Shown one piece after another: positions 17,187-25,473 of a stretch of 64,000 nucleotides of DNA. This stretch comes from Blautia hominis (lineage in GTDB: Bacteria; Bacillota; Clostridia; Lachnospirales; Lachnospiraceae). Position numbers and translations under genes: made by a program. The DNA is taken from NCBI GenBank assembly GCA_002270465.1, contig NQOF01000002.1:620001-684000 (forward strand), written 5' to 3'. Below the pieces are notes generated by a model. The model saw nothing but the letters and a program-made list of their open reading frames with translations, was not told where the DNA came from and did no database searches. Position 1 is the first letter of the stretch; each line of letters starts with the position of its first letter.

Positions 17187-18205
17187 AAACGTATCTGGAG
17201 GACAGAATCCCTGCCATACTGCTTTTTTTCGTGGCGTTTTTGTTTGTCAATCTGTATTTCGGTGTTATCTGTGCCACCAGGGTAAACATAAGTGATCTGC
17301 TTTATCTGGATGTTATAGGGACGGTGCTTGCTGTGACCGTTTTTCTGGCTGACTACAGAAAATACAGAAGGTTATGCAGAACGCTTGCCTGTGAGCAGGA
17401 TATACCGAAAGAAGAGATAAAAAAGCTGTTGGGGCACCAGCCTTATGAGATATGGTGCCGGAGAAAGGAAGCAGATGAGGAAAAGATACAAAGTCTCTAT
17501 AATGAAATACTGGAACTGAGTGATTATATTACCCTTTGGGCACATGAAGTAAAGCTGCCCCTCTCTGCCCTGCGGCTGATGAATGAGAGAAATCAGGACA
17601 GGGTTTTGCAGGAGGAAATGCGGGATTCCCTGGAGCGGATACAGCAGTATCTCAACACCATGCTGATGAGCAGTAAGCTGAAAAAGCCGGAGAATGACAT
17701 AAAGCTTGAAAAAGTCAGTCTCAAAGAAGCCGCTGCGGAGGCTGTAAAAAATCATTCTTACTTTCTGATACGCCATAATTTTGCCATAGAGATGCATAGA
17801 AAGGATATTGCTGTCTACACCGACCGCAGATGGCTGGTGTATATGCTGGACCAGATGATCGGCAACGCGGTCAAATACCGGGGAGAAACGCCTGCGCTCA
17901 CCTTCGGCGCTGAGACTGCTTCGCCGGGAAGTACGGATTTCTGGATCCAGGATAATGGCTGCGGCATATCCGGTGAGGAACTACCCTATATTTTTGACAA
18001 AGGCTTTATTGGAAGCAGTCAGAGGAATGGCAGCTACCGTTCCACAGGGATGGGACTGTACTTTGTAAAACAGACAGCAGACAGGTTGGGGATAGGGATC
18101 AGGGCATCTTCATGGGAAAACAATACCAGGTTCACTTTTACCTTTCAGAATGATGCGGAGCATTTTTTCCTGGAGGAAGCAGAGCAAACCTTGCAGAAAT
18201 GTTAG
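17183..18205 (+). CDS. Intramembrane-sensing histidine kinase, BceS-like
   Basis: Sensor kinase of the BceS type, which does not sense the drug itself but is driven by flux through its BceAB transporter. Two TM helices (about residues 10-30 and 36-55) are joined by a very short loop and there is no extracellular sensor domain. The H-box is WAHEVKLPLSAL with phospho-His at residue 121. The ATPase N, G1 and G2 boxes are seen as GNAVKYRG, DNGCGISG and STGMGLYFVK. Length 340 residues fits. Translationally coupled to the response regulator. Confidence 0.9.
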   Translation: MKTYLEDRIPAILLFFVAFLFVNLYFGVICATRVNISDLLYLDVIGTVLAVTVFLADYRKYRRLCRTLACEQDIPKEEIKKLLGHQPYEIWCRRKEADEEKIQSLYNEILELSDYITLWAHEVKLPLSALRLMNERNQDRVLQEEMRDSLERIQQYLNTMLMSSKLKKPENDIKLEKVSLKEAAAEAVKNHSYFLIRHNFAIEMHRKDIAVYTDRRWLVYMLDQMIGNAVKYRGETPALTFGAETASPGSTDFWIQDNGCGISGEELPYIFDKGFIGSSQRNGSYRSTGMGLYFVKQTADRLGIGIRASSWENNTRFTFTFQNDAEHFFLEEAEQTLQKC

Positions 18206-18281
18206 AAACAGAGGAAAGGTGTTAGACAGATGCAAGGATTTCCCGCTCCTGTTTTGCTACAATCAGAATGTAAAGAAAAAC

Positions 18282-18415
18282 GTAACGATTCAGTAGGTCT
18301 GCGCATTCCCTGCGCTGACCGTAAGAAAGTGTACCACGGCCAAGTAAAAATCCCATCGCCAAAGGCGGTTTTACATGGATTTTTGCCTGCAACTGTGAGG
18401 GTACTGAACCGTTAC
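18282..18415. repeat. Nested palindromic repeat between bceS and bceA genes
   Basis: Outer arms GTAACGATTCAGTA (18282-18295) and TACTGAACCGTTAC (18402-18415). Inside are AAAAATCC (18346-18353) against GGATTTTT (18377-18384) and GCC-AAA-GGC at its centre. It occupies most of the 233-base gap that splits the two-component genes from the transporter genes. No coding content. Confidence 0.65.
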
Positions 18416-18438
18416 AGAAAAGCAAAGGAGCTGAGGAA

Positions 18439-19194
18439 ATGAAAAAAATAGTAGAAATAAAAAATTTAACAAAGACTTATGGCCGCAAAGGGTATGAATC
18501 AATCGTGCTGAAAGATGTGACCATGGATATCTACGAACATGATTTTATTGCGATCATGGGACCAAGTGGTGCCGGAAAATCCACCCTATTGAATCTGCTG
18601 TCAACTCTGGACAAACCTTCCAGAGGACAGATCATCCTGGACGGGGCCGATGTGACAAGGGTTGGAAACCGGCAGCTCTCTGAGATCCGCAGGGATAAGA
18701 TTGGATTTATTTTTCAGGAGTATAATCTTCTGGACAACATGACACTGCAGGACAACATCGCACTTCCGCTGTCTCTGAATGGGAAAAAGAGCAAAGATAT
18801 TCTGGAGAAAGTGGACAGAATGGCAGATATGTTCGGCCTGTCCGCCCATCTGAACAAATACCCATACCAGCTCTCCGGGGGCCAGAAACAGCGCGGTGCC
18901 AGTGCCAGGGCATTGATCACAGAGCCGCGGATACTCTTTGCCGATGAGCCTACAGGAGCGCTGGATTCCCATTCCAGCCGGGATCTGCTCTCCAGCCTGA
19001 AAGCTGCCAATGACTCAGGAAAAGCCACGATTCTTATGGTAACACATGATGCCTACACAGCCAGCTACGCAAAACAGGTATATTTTCTAAGTGACGGGCA
19101 GATTCAGTGCAGGCTGAACAACAAGGAGGACAGAAAGCTTTTCTATGATGAGATTCTGAAACTTCTGGCGTCTATGGGAGGTGAGAGGGAATGA
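18439..19194 (+). CDS. ABC transporter ATP-binding protein, BceA-like
   Basis: ATPase of a peptide-antibiotic detoxification and sensing transporter (Peptide-7 exporter family). Walker A GPSGAGKSTLL is near residue 40, Q-loop FIFQEYNLLDN near 95, signature LSGGQKQRGASARAL near 145, Walker B ILFADEPTGALD near 165, and switch His in MVTHD. The start has AAAGGAG about 9 bases upstream, right after the palindromic repeat. Overlaps the permease start by 4 bases. Confidence 0.92.
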   Translation: MKKIVEIKNLTKTYGRKGYESIVLKDVTMDIYEHDFIAIMGPSGAGKSTLLNLLSTLDKPSRGQIILDGADVTRVGNRQLSEIRRDKIGFIFQEYNLLDNMTLQDNIALPLSLNGKKSKDILEKVDRMADMFGLSAHLNKYPYQLSGGQKQRGASARALITEPRILFADEPTGALDSHSSRDLLSSLKAANDSGKATILMVTHDAYTASYAKQVYFLSDGQIQCRLNNKEDRKLFYDEILKLLASMGGERE

Positions 19195-21089
19195 GTCTGA
19201 TTCGGCTGACTGTGTCAAATTTTAAACGGAATCTCAGAAATTACCTTTCTCTGGTCCTGGCGCTGGCATTCTCTGTGTTTGTGTTTTTTAACTTCCAGTG
19301 TGTCCTATATTCAGATTCCATGACGGTACTGAACACCTATAATAAAGAGTATATAGACTTGATCGTGAGAGCATTATCCGTGATATTCGGTGTGTTTTTA
19401 TTTTTCTTTATCTGGTATGCTACCAATGTATTTTTGAATCAGCGGAAAAAAGAGATCGGCATTTATATATTCATGGGGCTGGACAACAAGAGGATCGGAA
19501 AAATGTATGCTCTGGAGGCTTTATTCTCCGGACTGTTTTCCCTGGCAGCGGGACTGGGAGCCGGTGTTGTATTTTCAAAGTTCTTCCAGATGATGCTGCT
19601 GCGCATTTCAGATATCAGCGTGGATATTAAATTCTCCTTTTCTTTGAAGCCTGTGCTTGTGACATCCGGCGTCTTCATGGCAATTTATGGTCTTATGGTC
19701 TTGAAAGGATATGTATCCCTTGTAAGAAGCAGTGTATTGGATATGCTTTCGGGTGCGAAACAAAAGGAGATGAAGCCGGAACCGGTCGTTCTGACAGCTT
19801 TTAAGATCATTCTGGGTGTGGGTGTTTTGGGGGCAGGGTATTACTGCGCGGTTAAGACCGGTGATATTGACAGTCTCGGCTATGCCCTGGCTGCGGTTAT
19901 CCTGGTCATTGCCGGCACCTATTTCTTGTACGGAGGCCTGATCCCCTGGCTGGTCAGAAGACTTACAAAAAACAAGCAGTATCTCTATCAAAAGCAGAGA
20001 AATCTGTGGATGAACAACCTGGCTTTCCGTCTGAAGCGAAATTACAGAACCTATGCCATCGTGACAGTGCTTATGATCTGTTCTGTGACAGTCCTGGGAA
20101 GTTCCATGGCTCTGAAACAGAGGTATGAAAGGTCGGAACATTTCAGGACCACGTACACCTGTCAGATCGTAGCTGCAAAAGAGGCGGACGTGGATGAGAT
20201 ACAGAAAGGGATAGAGGAGGAGAATCAGGTAAAGTACAGAAGCAGTATCCCCATTCTGGCTCTTGACCCGGAAAAACTCCATTCAAAATATGTGAGTGCC
20301 AATTACGGCATCACTTCAGAATCTGCCTTAAAAAAAGCTGCCGAGGAATCCGGCCTTTCCTATGAATATGCAAAACTGAAAGACGATGAATGTATTCACC
20401 TGACCCATATTATGCTCATGAGCTTCATGCCGGAAGAAAATGAAACGGTAACCATCGGTGACCGGGAGTTCAGACAAATCGCGGAGAGTGATGTTCCATA
20501 TCTGGGAGATCTGCAGAATGGTCTGAGTGTCTATGTGGTGAGCGATGCCCAATATGAAAATCTGAAGCACCTGGGAGAAGTCATGTATATATACAGCTTT
20601 AAATTCCAGGATCCTGACAATCTGGAAGCTTCGGTGCCTTATCTTAAATCTCTGGCAAAGACGGACAAAGAGAGATTTGTAGGTGTCAATCTGATCCGCA
20701 CAGAAGATAAGGAAGGGGCCTGGGTGCGTGTTATGTACTCCCTCTGTGTATTCATGTTCGCGACGTTTATCCTGGCCTGCGGAAGTATTATCTTTATCAA
20801 ACTGAACAATGAGGCGGCGGAAGATGCGGAGCGCTACAAAGTGCTGCAGAAAATAGGGATCCAGCGGGGAACCCTTTATAAATCCATGAAAAATGAGATT
20901 CGTTTCACTTACTACTGTCCCTTTGTCCTTATGGTATTGACTTCTTATTTTGCCATCCATGCGGTGGGTACTGTAATGAAAGAGGATCTGTTTAGGATCA
21001 ATGTATACAGCGCAGCCGCTATCTTGCTTATATTCAGTATCATTTATTTTATATCCGTCCATGCATTCAGGAAAAAAGTGTTGGATTAA
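19191..21089 (+). CDS. ABC transporter permease, BceB-like (FtsX/MacB fold)
   Basis: Ten-TM permease of the BceB family, which binds the peptide antibiotic complex and signals to the BceS-type kinase. TM segments are visible at about residues 18-35, 60-82, 105-130, 150-170, 195-215, 220-245 and 285-305. A large extracellular domain (about 310-515) follows, then the last TM helices after 520. Two FtsX-like permease regions are evident from the N- and C-terminal TM blocks. The length of 632 residues is normal. A strong shared terminator follows. Confidence 0.9.
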   Translation: MSLIRLTVSNFKRNLRNYLSLVLALAFSVFVFFNFQCVLYSDSMTVLNTYNKEYIDLIVRALSVIFGVFLFFFIWYATNVFLNQRKKEIGIYIFMGLDNKRIGKMYALEALFSGLFSLAAGLGAGVVFSKFFQMMLLRISDISVDIKFSFSLKPVLVTSGVFMAIYGLMVLKGYVSLVRSSVLDMLSGAKQKEMKPEPVVLTAFKIILGVGVLGAGYYCAVKTGDIDSLGYALAAVILVIAGTYFLYGGLIPWLVRRLTKNKQYLYQKQRNLWMNNLAFRLKRNYRTYAIVTVLMICSVTVLGSSMALKQRYERSEHFRTTYTCQIVAAKEADVDEIQKGIEEENQVKYRSSIPILALDPEKLHSKYVSANYGITSESALKKAAEESGLSYEYAKLKDDECIHLTHIMLMSFMPEENETVTIGDREFRQIAESDVPYLGDLQNGLSVYVVSDAQYENLKHLGEVMYIYSFKFQDPDNLEASVPYLKSLAKTDKERFVGVNLIRTEDKEGAWVRVMYSLCVFMFATFILACGSIIFIKLNNEAAEDAERYKVLQKIGIQRGTLYKSMKNEIRFTYYCPFVLMVLTSYFAIHAVGTVMKEDLFRINVYSAAAILLIFSIIYFISVHAFRKKVLD

Positions 21090-21105
21090 AAACAGGAAGA
21101 AAAAG

Positions 21106-21142
21106 ATGCGGCGCCCCATTAGTTAAAAATGGGGTGCCGCAT
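21106..21142. terminator. Bidirectional terminator between bceB and UroD-fold gene
   Basis: A 15-base stem, ATGCGGCGCCCCATT against AATGGGGTGCCGCAT with one mismatch, lies between convergent genes, with A-rich and T-rich flanks. Confidence 0.75.
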
Positions 21143-21176
21143 TTAGGCATGAAGAGCCAAAAAACAGGAAGATGTT

Positions 21177-22412
21177 TTAGTATTTTCCATACCGGTCAAC
21201 CGCTTCTAAGAGGGCTTCCATATTCTCTTCAGGACAGTCCTCCAGGGAGTAGCCGGTTGTGAATAAGTAGCCACCGCCGGGGGCCATGATCTCCAGATGT
21301 TTTTTCACTTCTTCTCTGATACGTTCCGGTGTGCCGTACCTTACCGTATATACCGGGAAGCCGCCCATAAGACAGGCTGTATCCCCCAGTTCTTTTTTTG
21401 CCAATCTTAAATCTACGTTCTCAAAATGGTAAACCACCTTGTTCTTTGGCACCTCTTTGAGGTATGTCAGCCTTGTATTATAAGCGCCTTCTGTATAGAC
21501 TACAGGTGTGATATTGTGGTCGATCAGCGCAAGGATCCATTTCTGCAGGTAAGGCCAGTACAGCTCTTTGTAATCCGTCTCACTGATAAAATTGTCGAAT
21601 CCTTTGTGCAGCATGACCCATGCGTATCTGCTGCCGGTTGCCTGACAGAATCCAAGGCTCTGCTTTATATGCAGATCTGCAAAAATATCAAGTGCATGTT
21701 TAACATTGTCCCGTTCTTCAATCAAATCCGGCATCATGCCAAAAGTTCCTCTCAAGGTATCGCCAAGCATATCAAAAGCCGTGGCAGAACCTCCGCCCAT
21801 GATGGAATAGTAGCCAAGTCCCCTGAGCTTTTTGTCATACGTTCCAATAACCGCATTCATTTTCTGCGCCTCTTCAGCGGCGGCTAAAAGACGCTTATAA
21901 ACATGGACAGCCTGGGGAGATGTGAGCATCTGCTGGGCGCCTCCCACGATCAGATCATAATAATCCAGGTCAGCCAGCGGTTCAAAGATCTCCATGGTAC
22001 GGGGCAGGTGCTTTGTCAGCCAGAATCCTGCCGGGTCCCTGAAAAATTCATCGTATTCCCCGTCCTTTAAGGTGGGGAATTCTATAAATTGATAGGTGTT
22101 GTTTTCGTCCAGGCCTTTGGGGTCGCCGGGCCAGCGGGCATTTTTCATACCCAGATTTTCCAGGACCTTTGCGGCAGGGGTGAAACTGCTGATGCTCCCG
22201 GTATCTGTGTAAGCGTATTTTTCATAGAAGGCCAGCATGGCACGGCAGGCCTTTTCATGGTCAACCATACTCTCGGCCATTGTGATCCCCGCCTTGTGAA
22301 GAGGGTAGGTGCCCACTAAAAGCGTGTTTGGCACCTTATCCGGTTCCCGGTTTGAGACGGCTGTTTCTACACGTTTTTTTCTTTCTTCATAAAGTTTTTC
22401 ATGATCTGTCAT
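21177..22412 (-). CDS. UroD-fold protein (MtaA/uroporphyrinogen decarboxylase superfamily), lone
   Basis: Member of the uroporphyrinogen decarboxylase superfamily, which in anaerobes includes methyltransferases acting with corrinoid proteins. It is not a haem-pathway gene by context. At 411 residues it is longer than the other two copies here. The position where MtaA-type enzymes carry a zinc HxC motif reads VYTEGAYN, so the usual zinc ligands are missing. ATG at 22412 is chosen because AAGGAGG lies between it and the upstream in-frame ATG at 22433. It is monocistronic, with no corrinoid protein nearby. Substrate unknown. Confidence 0.75.
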   Translation of the reverse strand: MTDHEKLYEERKKRVETAVSNREPDKVPNTLLVGTYPLHKAGITMAESMVDHEKACRAMLAFYEKYAYTDTGSISSFTPAAKVLENLGMKNARWPGDPKGLDENNTYQFIEFPTLKDGEYDEFFRDPAGFWLTKHLPRTMEIFEPLADLDYYDLIVGGAQQMLTSPQAVHVYKRLLAAAEEAQKMNAVIGTYDKKLRGLGYYSIMGGGSATAFDMLGDTLRGTFGMMPDLIEERDNVKHALDIFADLHIKQSLGFCQATGSRYAWVMLHKGFDNFISETDYKELYWPYLQKWILALIDHNITPVVYTEGAYNTRLTYLKEVPKNKVVYHFENVDLRLAKKELGDTACLMGGFPVYTVRYGTPERIREEVKKHLEIMAPGGGYLFTTGYSLEDCPEENMEALLEAVDRYGKY

Positions 22413-22588
22413 TCGTATTTCCTCCTTTCCCATGAGGAGCAGACATTATTATTTATATGAAGAGTATACCATTGTACTTGGCAGACTTCTACAGCCGGGA
22501 TACACAAGTCTTGACTTTTTCCGGACGGTTTTTTTGTATGGAACGTACAGAGGTCAAGAGTGTATTGGAATGAATTTTCAAACAAACT

Positions 22589-22651
22589 CTAGTACAGCAT
22601 TGCGTAGATAGCGAGTGCTATATCACAGGAATTTACGCAACGTTGTACTAG
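22589..22651. repeat. CTAG-bounded palindromic element, short copy B1
   Basis: A 63-base palindrome with ends CTAGTACAGCATTGCGTA and TACGCAACGTTGTACTAG. It carries the family ends but lacks the inner hairpin, so it looks like an internal deletion of the 165-base form. Its last CTAG is shared with the next element. Confidence 0.8.
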
Positions 22652-22814
22652 TACAGCGTTGTGCAAATACCAGTGAATTCAGCACCCGCTATCTACGCCA
22701 GGAGCACGCCTGCAAAGCTAGTCGTAGCGCCCACTACGCCGTCGCTTTGCAGACGCACACCTGACGCAGATATCAGGCACTGACTTCACTGGTATTTACG
22801 CAACGCTGTACTAG
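22648..22814. repeat. CTAG-bounded palindromic element, long copy B2
   Basis: A 167-base copy with ends CTAGTACAGCGTTG and CAACGCTGTACTAG and the inner block AAAGCTAGTCGTAG / CTACGCCGTCGCTTT, matching the element at 9821-9984. It lies 128 bases before the first eut-operon gene. Confidence 0.8.
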
Positions 22815-22941
22815 CTTCATGTTCCGGACAGAAAACACCTTTTGGGCAGCAGTTGTGTATAGCAGCGGGAAATCTGCAAAAAATGTTAACAGAACCGTAT
22901 CAAACAGTGGCAGTGATCAGAAAAAAGGAACGGAGAGTTTC

Positions 22942-23409
22942 ATGGACAGAGAAGAAAATATAAATGAAATTTTAGCTTATTACAGCAGCAGAAAAGACAA
23001 AAAAGAGCAGGAAATGATAGTGGCAATGTTAAGGGAACTGCAGGAAATCTGTGGCGGGATCAGCCCGGCACTCCAGGAGAGGGCAGCATCTGCGGCAGGT
23101 GTGAAGAGATCGGTGGTGCAGTATCTGGTGCGGATGTACTCTGGCTTAAAAGAAACACCCTATGAGCACACCGTCACGGTCTGTACAGGGAAAAGATGCA
23201 GAGACAAGGGAGGGGCAGCCGTTTTACAGGCTGTGAGGAACGAGCTGGGAATTAAAAAAGAAGGGATATCCGCGGACGGGAATGTATATCTGAATGTACG
23301 CGGCTGCCTGAGAAACTGTGGAAAATCCCCTAATCTTCTCATTGACGGGAAGATGTTTTCCGGTGTCAAACCGGACCAGATAGGCGAAATTTTCAAAAAA
23401 TGTTTTTGA
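22942..23409 (+). CDS. NuoE-like [2Fe-2S] thioredoxin-fold protein at head of eut operon
   Basis: Small electron-transfer protein of the NuoE (24 kDa subunit) family. A helical N-terminus (INEILAYYSS) precedes a thioredoxin-like fold with the 2Fe-2S ligands in CTGKRC (CX4C) and CLRNC (CX3C). No FMN or NADH-binding subunit gene follows. ATG at 22942 has a GGAGAG about 6 bases upstream and gives 155 residues; the longer frame from 22819 adds a region without family resemblance. It lies 82 bases before the alcohol dehydrogenase and may help balance NADH in ethanolamine breakdown, but that is inference. Confidence 0.8.
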   Translation: MDREENINEILAYYSSRKDKKEQEMIVAMLRELQEICGGISPALQERAASAAGVKRSVVQYLVRMYSGLKETPYEHTVTVCTGKRCRDKGGAAVLQAVRNELGIKKEGISADGNVYLNVRGCLRNCGKSPNLLIDGKMFSGVKPDQIGEIFKKCF

Positions 23410-23491
23410 ATCTCATGTGCTTTTTGCATAATCCGAGCAGATTTCACAAAAGATAGCTAAATAAGGAATGAAATTGAAAGGACGAAAGATT

Positions 23492-24634
23492 ATGGAAGAG
23501 TTCGGGATAAAAACATCCATACATTTTGGCAAAAATGCATTGGAATATTTAAAGAAACTGCAGGGTGCCGGGATATTCATTGTTACTGACCCTTTTATGG
23601 TGGAGTCAGGGCTTGTGGAGAATATCACCAGGTACCTGAAAGCAGGCAGTTATACCATCTTCAGCAATGTGGTTCCCGACCCGCCCCTTGAACTGGTGAT
23701 TGAAGGTGTCAAAGAAGTGATAAAGCAAAAGCCTGACACCTTGATCGCCCTGGGCGGAGGGTCTGCCATTGATGAGGCAAAGGCTATCATGCATTTTTCC
23801 AGGCAGATCGGGAATCTGCCGGATATGGAGTTTATTGCAGTTCCAACCACCAGCGGAACCGGTTCGGAGGTCACATCCTTTGCCGTGATCACAGACCGGG
23901 AGAAGGGAATCAAATATCCTTTGGTAGATTCATCACTATTGCCGGACACAGCCATTCTGGATGCCAGTCTTGTGAAAAGTGTTCCGAAATCCGTGGTGGC
24001 GGACACCGGTATGGATGTGCTGACCCATGCGCTGGAGGCTTACGTCTCCACAAAGGCCAACGCATTTACCGATGCGCTGGCGGAGAAGGCGGCGGTGACG
24101 GTTCTGCGGTATCTGGTTCGCTCTTATACGAATCCGGAGGACGCAAGGGCAAGGGAGGAGATGCATAATGCCTCCTGTATGGCAGGGCTGGCTTTTGACA
24201 AAACATCTTTGGGAGTGAACCATGCCATTGCCCATAACATCGGAGGCAAATTTAAGGTGCCTCACGGCAGGACAAATGCCGTCCTACTTCCCTATGTGGT
24301 GGAATTCAATGCGGATATGACAGAGTTCAATCCCAGGGAATACACTCCGGCAGCCGAAAAGTATGCGGCGATCGCCCAACTGGCAGGTTTCGGAGGCGGC
24401 AATGTGCGGGCCGGGGTAAAGAATCTCATTCGTGAGATCAGGAAAATGCAGGAACAGTTGAAAATGCCTGCAGGACTGAAAGACTGCGGTGTTTTACCTG
24501 AGGAGTACCAGAAGCAGAAAGATGCTGTGGCACAGGGGGCTTTGTCAGATGCCTGTATCCGGACAAATCCCAGAAAGGTTTCCCGGGAAGATATCTTGGA
24601 GATTTTAAAACGGGCATATCAGGGAATGCGCTGA
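23492..24634 (+). CDS. eutG: Iron-containing alcohol dehydrogenase (EutG/PduQ-like)
   Basis: Reduces acetaldehyde to ethanol with NADH, regenerating NAD inside the microcompartment. Group III ADH features: [12 protein letters not shown] near residue 88, [15 protein letters not shown] near 128, and the metal ligands in [16 protein letters not shown] and [21 protein letters not shown]. The ATG at 23492 has AAAGGA 9 bases upstream; the ATG at 23468 has its AAGGA only 1 base away. No obvious terminal encapsulation helix is present. First enzyme of the eut operon, ahead of eutS. Confidence 0.88.
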   Translation: MEEFGIKTSIHFGKNALEYLKKLQGAGIFIVTDPFMVESGLVENITRYLKAGSYTIFSNVVPDPPLELVIEGVKEVIKQKPDTLIALGGGSAIDEAKAIMHFSRQIGNLPDMEFIAVPTTSGTGSEVTSFAVITDREKGIKYPLVDSSLLPDTAILDASLVKSVPKSVVADTGMDVLTHALEAYVSTKANAFTDALAEKAAVTVLRYLVRSYTNPEDARAREEMHNASCMAGLAFDKTSLGVNHAIAHNIGGKFKVPHGRTNAVLLPYVVEFNADMTEFNPREYTPAAEKYAAIAQLAGFGGGNVRAGVKNLIREIRKMQEQLKMPAGLKDCGVLPEEYQKQKDAVAQGALSDACIRTNPRKVSREDILEILKRAYQGMR

Positions 24635-24662
24635 TACAGCCGGAGTAAGGAGTGCTGCGGAT

Positions 24663-25013
24663 ATGGAAGTGAAAGAAAAACAGAGGATCATACAGGAATT
24701 TGTTCCGGGAAAACAGATAACCCTGGCCCACGTCATAGCCGGTCCTGACCCGGCCATCTATGTGAAGCTGGGGCTGGAACCGGAACAGATGGACGCCATC
24801 GGAATCCTGACCATCACACCCAGTGAGGGGGCGATCATTGCTGCGGATATAGCCACAAAAGCCTCAGATATCACACTGGGCTTTATTGACCGGTTCAGCG
24901 GGGCACTGGTGTTCACCGGAGATATCAGTTCTGTGGAGGCGGCAGTGAAGGAAATTCTGGAAACCATGGAAGAACAGCTTGGATTTGCAAAGGCCCCAGT
25001 GACCAGAACGTGA
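24663..25013 (+). CDS. eutS: EutS/PduU microcompartment shell protein
   Basis: Circularly permuted BMC-domain hexamer protein of the shell. The N-terminal [21 protein letters not shown] is the strand region that makes the small beta-barrel of PduU/Eut[26 protein letters not shown]-type residues (here [19 protein letters not shown]) form the BMC core. The 116 residues match EutS. The ATG lies 28 bases after the ADH stop, and the next gene 16 bases on. Confidence 0.93.
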   Translation: MEVKEKQRIIQEFVPGKQITLAHVIAGPDPAIYVKLGLEPEQMDAIGILTITPSEGAIIAADIATKASDITLGFIDRFSGALVFTGDISSVEAAVKEILETMEEQLGFAKAPVTRT

Positions 25014-25029
25014 GAAGAGGAGCAAGGCA

Positions 25030-25473
25030 GTGAAAAAAGTCATTTTTATGGGGCAGAGCGGCTGTGGCAAGACGACGCTGTGTCAGAAGCTGAACGAGGA
25101 AGAGATCCGATATAAAAAGACACAGGCTGTGGAACAGTATGGAGAATCCATAGATACCCCGGGAGAATATCTGGAGAACCGTCATTTTTACAATGCTCTG
25201 ATCATGACTGCGGTGGATGCGGGTATCATCGCCTTGGTAGCTGACCCCACATCAGAATACCGGGCGATCCCTCCCGGATTTGCGGGTGTTTTTGGAAAAA
25301 AAGTGATTGGAGTTGTCACAAAAATAAAGCAGGCGGGTGGGGAACAGATCAAGAAAGCGGAAAGACAGTTAAAGGAGGCAGGGGTAAGCCGGATCTTTTT
25401 GGTGGACACACCGGACGGCACAGGGATTGGAGAACTGTCAGAATTTCTGAACCGGGAAAGGGGAGCAAAATGA
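25030..25473 (+). CDS. eutP: EutP/PduV-like P-loop protein
   Basis: Small Ras-like NTPase-fold protein of the EutP/PduV family. EutP of Salmonella has been reported to act as an acetate kinase; other roles at the shell surface are proposed. The P-loop GQSGCGKTTL is at residues 8-17, DTPGEY near 42 and TKIKQAGG near 98. Start is GTG at 25030 with GAGGAG upstream. The stop overlaps the eutA ATG by 4 bases. Confidence 0.9.
   Translation: MKKVIFMGQSGCGKTTLCQKLNEEEIRYKKTQAVEQYGESIDTPGEYLENRHFYNALIMTAVDAGIIALVADPTSEYRAIPPGFAGVFGKKVIGVVTKIKQAGGEQIKKAERQLKEAGVSRIFLVDTPDGTGIGELSEFLNRERGAK

Larger units (their letters stand above)
22413..22941. other. Intergenic region between UroD-fold gene and eut operon
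   Basis: Holds two CTAG-bounded repeats (22589-22814) and an inverted repeat TCTTGAC (22509-22515) / GTCAAGA (22553-22559), possibly an operator. The open frame from 22819 to 22941 has no ribosome site and is probably leader. No clear promoter for eut and no EutV-type tandem antiterminator hairpin could be made out by eye. Confidence 0.5.

Noticed and set aside
21177-22412. True uroporphyrinogen decarboxylase (hemE)
   Set aside because: No haem-biosynthesis neighbours and a length of 411 residues; three divergent copies in one window fit the methyltransferase-like group better.
22819-22941. N-terminal extension of the NuoE-like protein
   Set aside because: It starts just after a repeat, has no ribosome site and does not resemble the family; GGAGAG supports the start at 22942.
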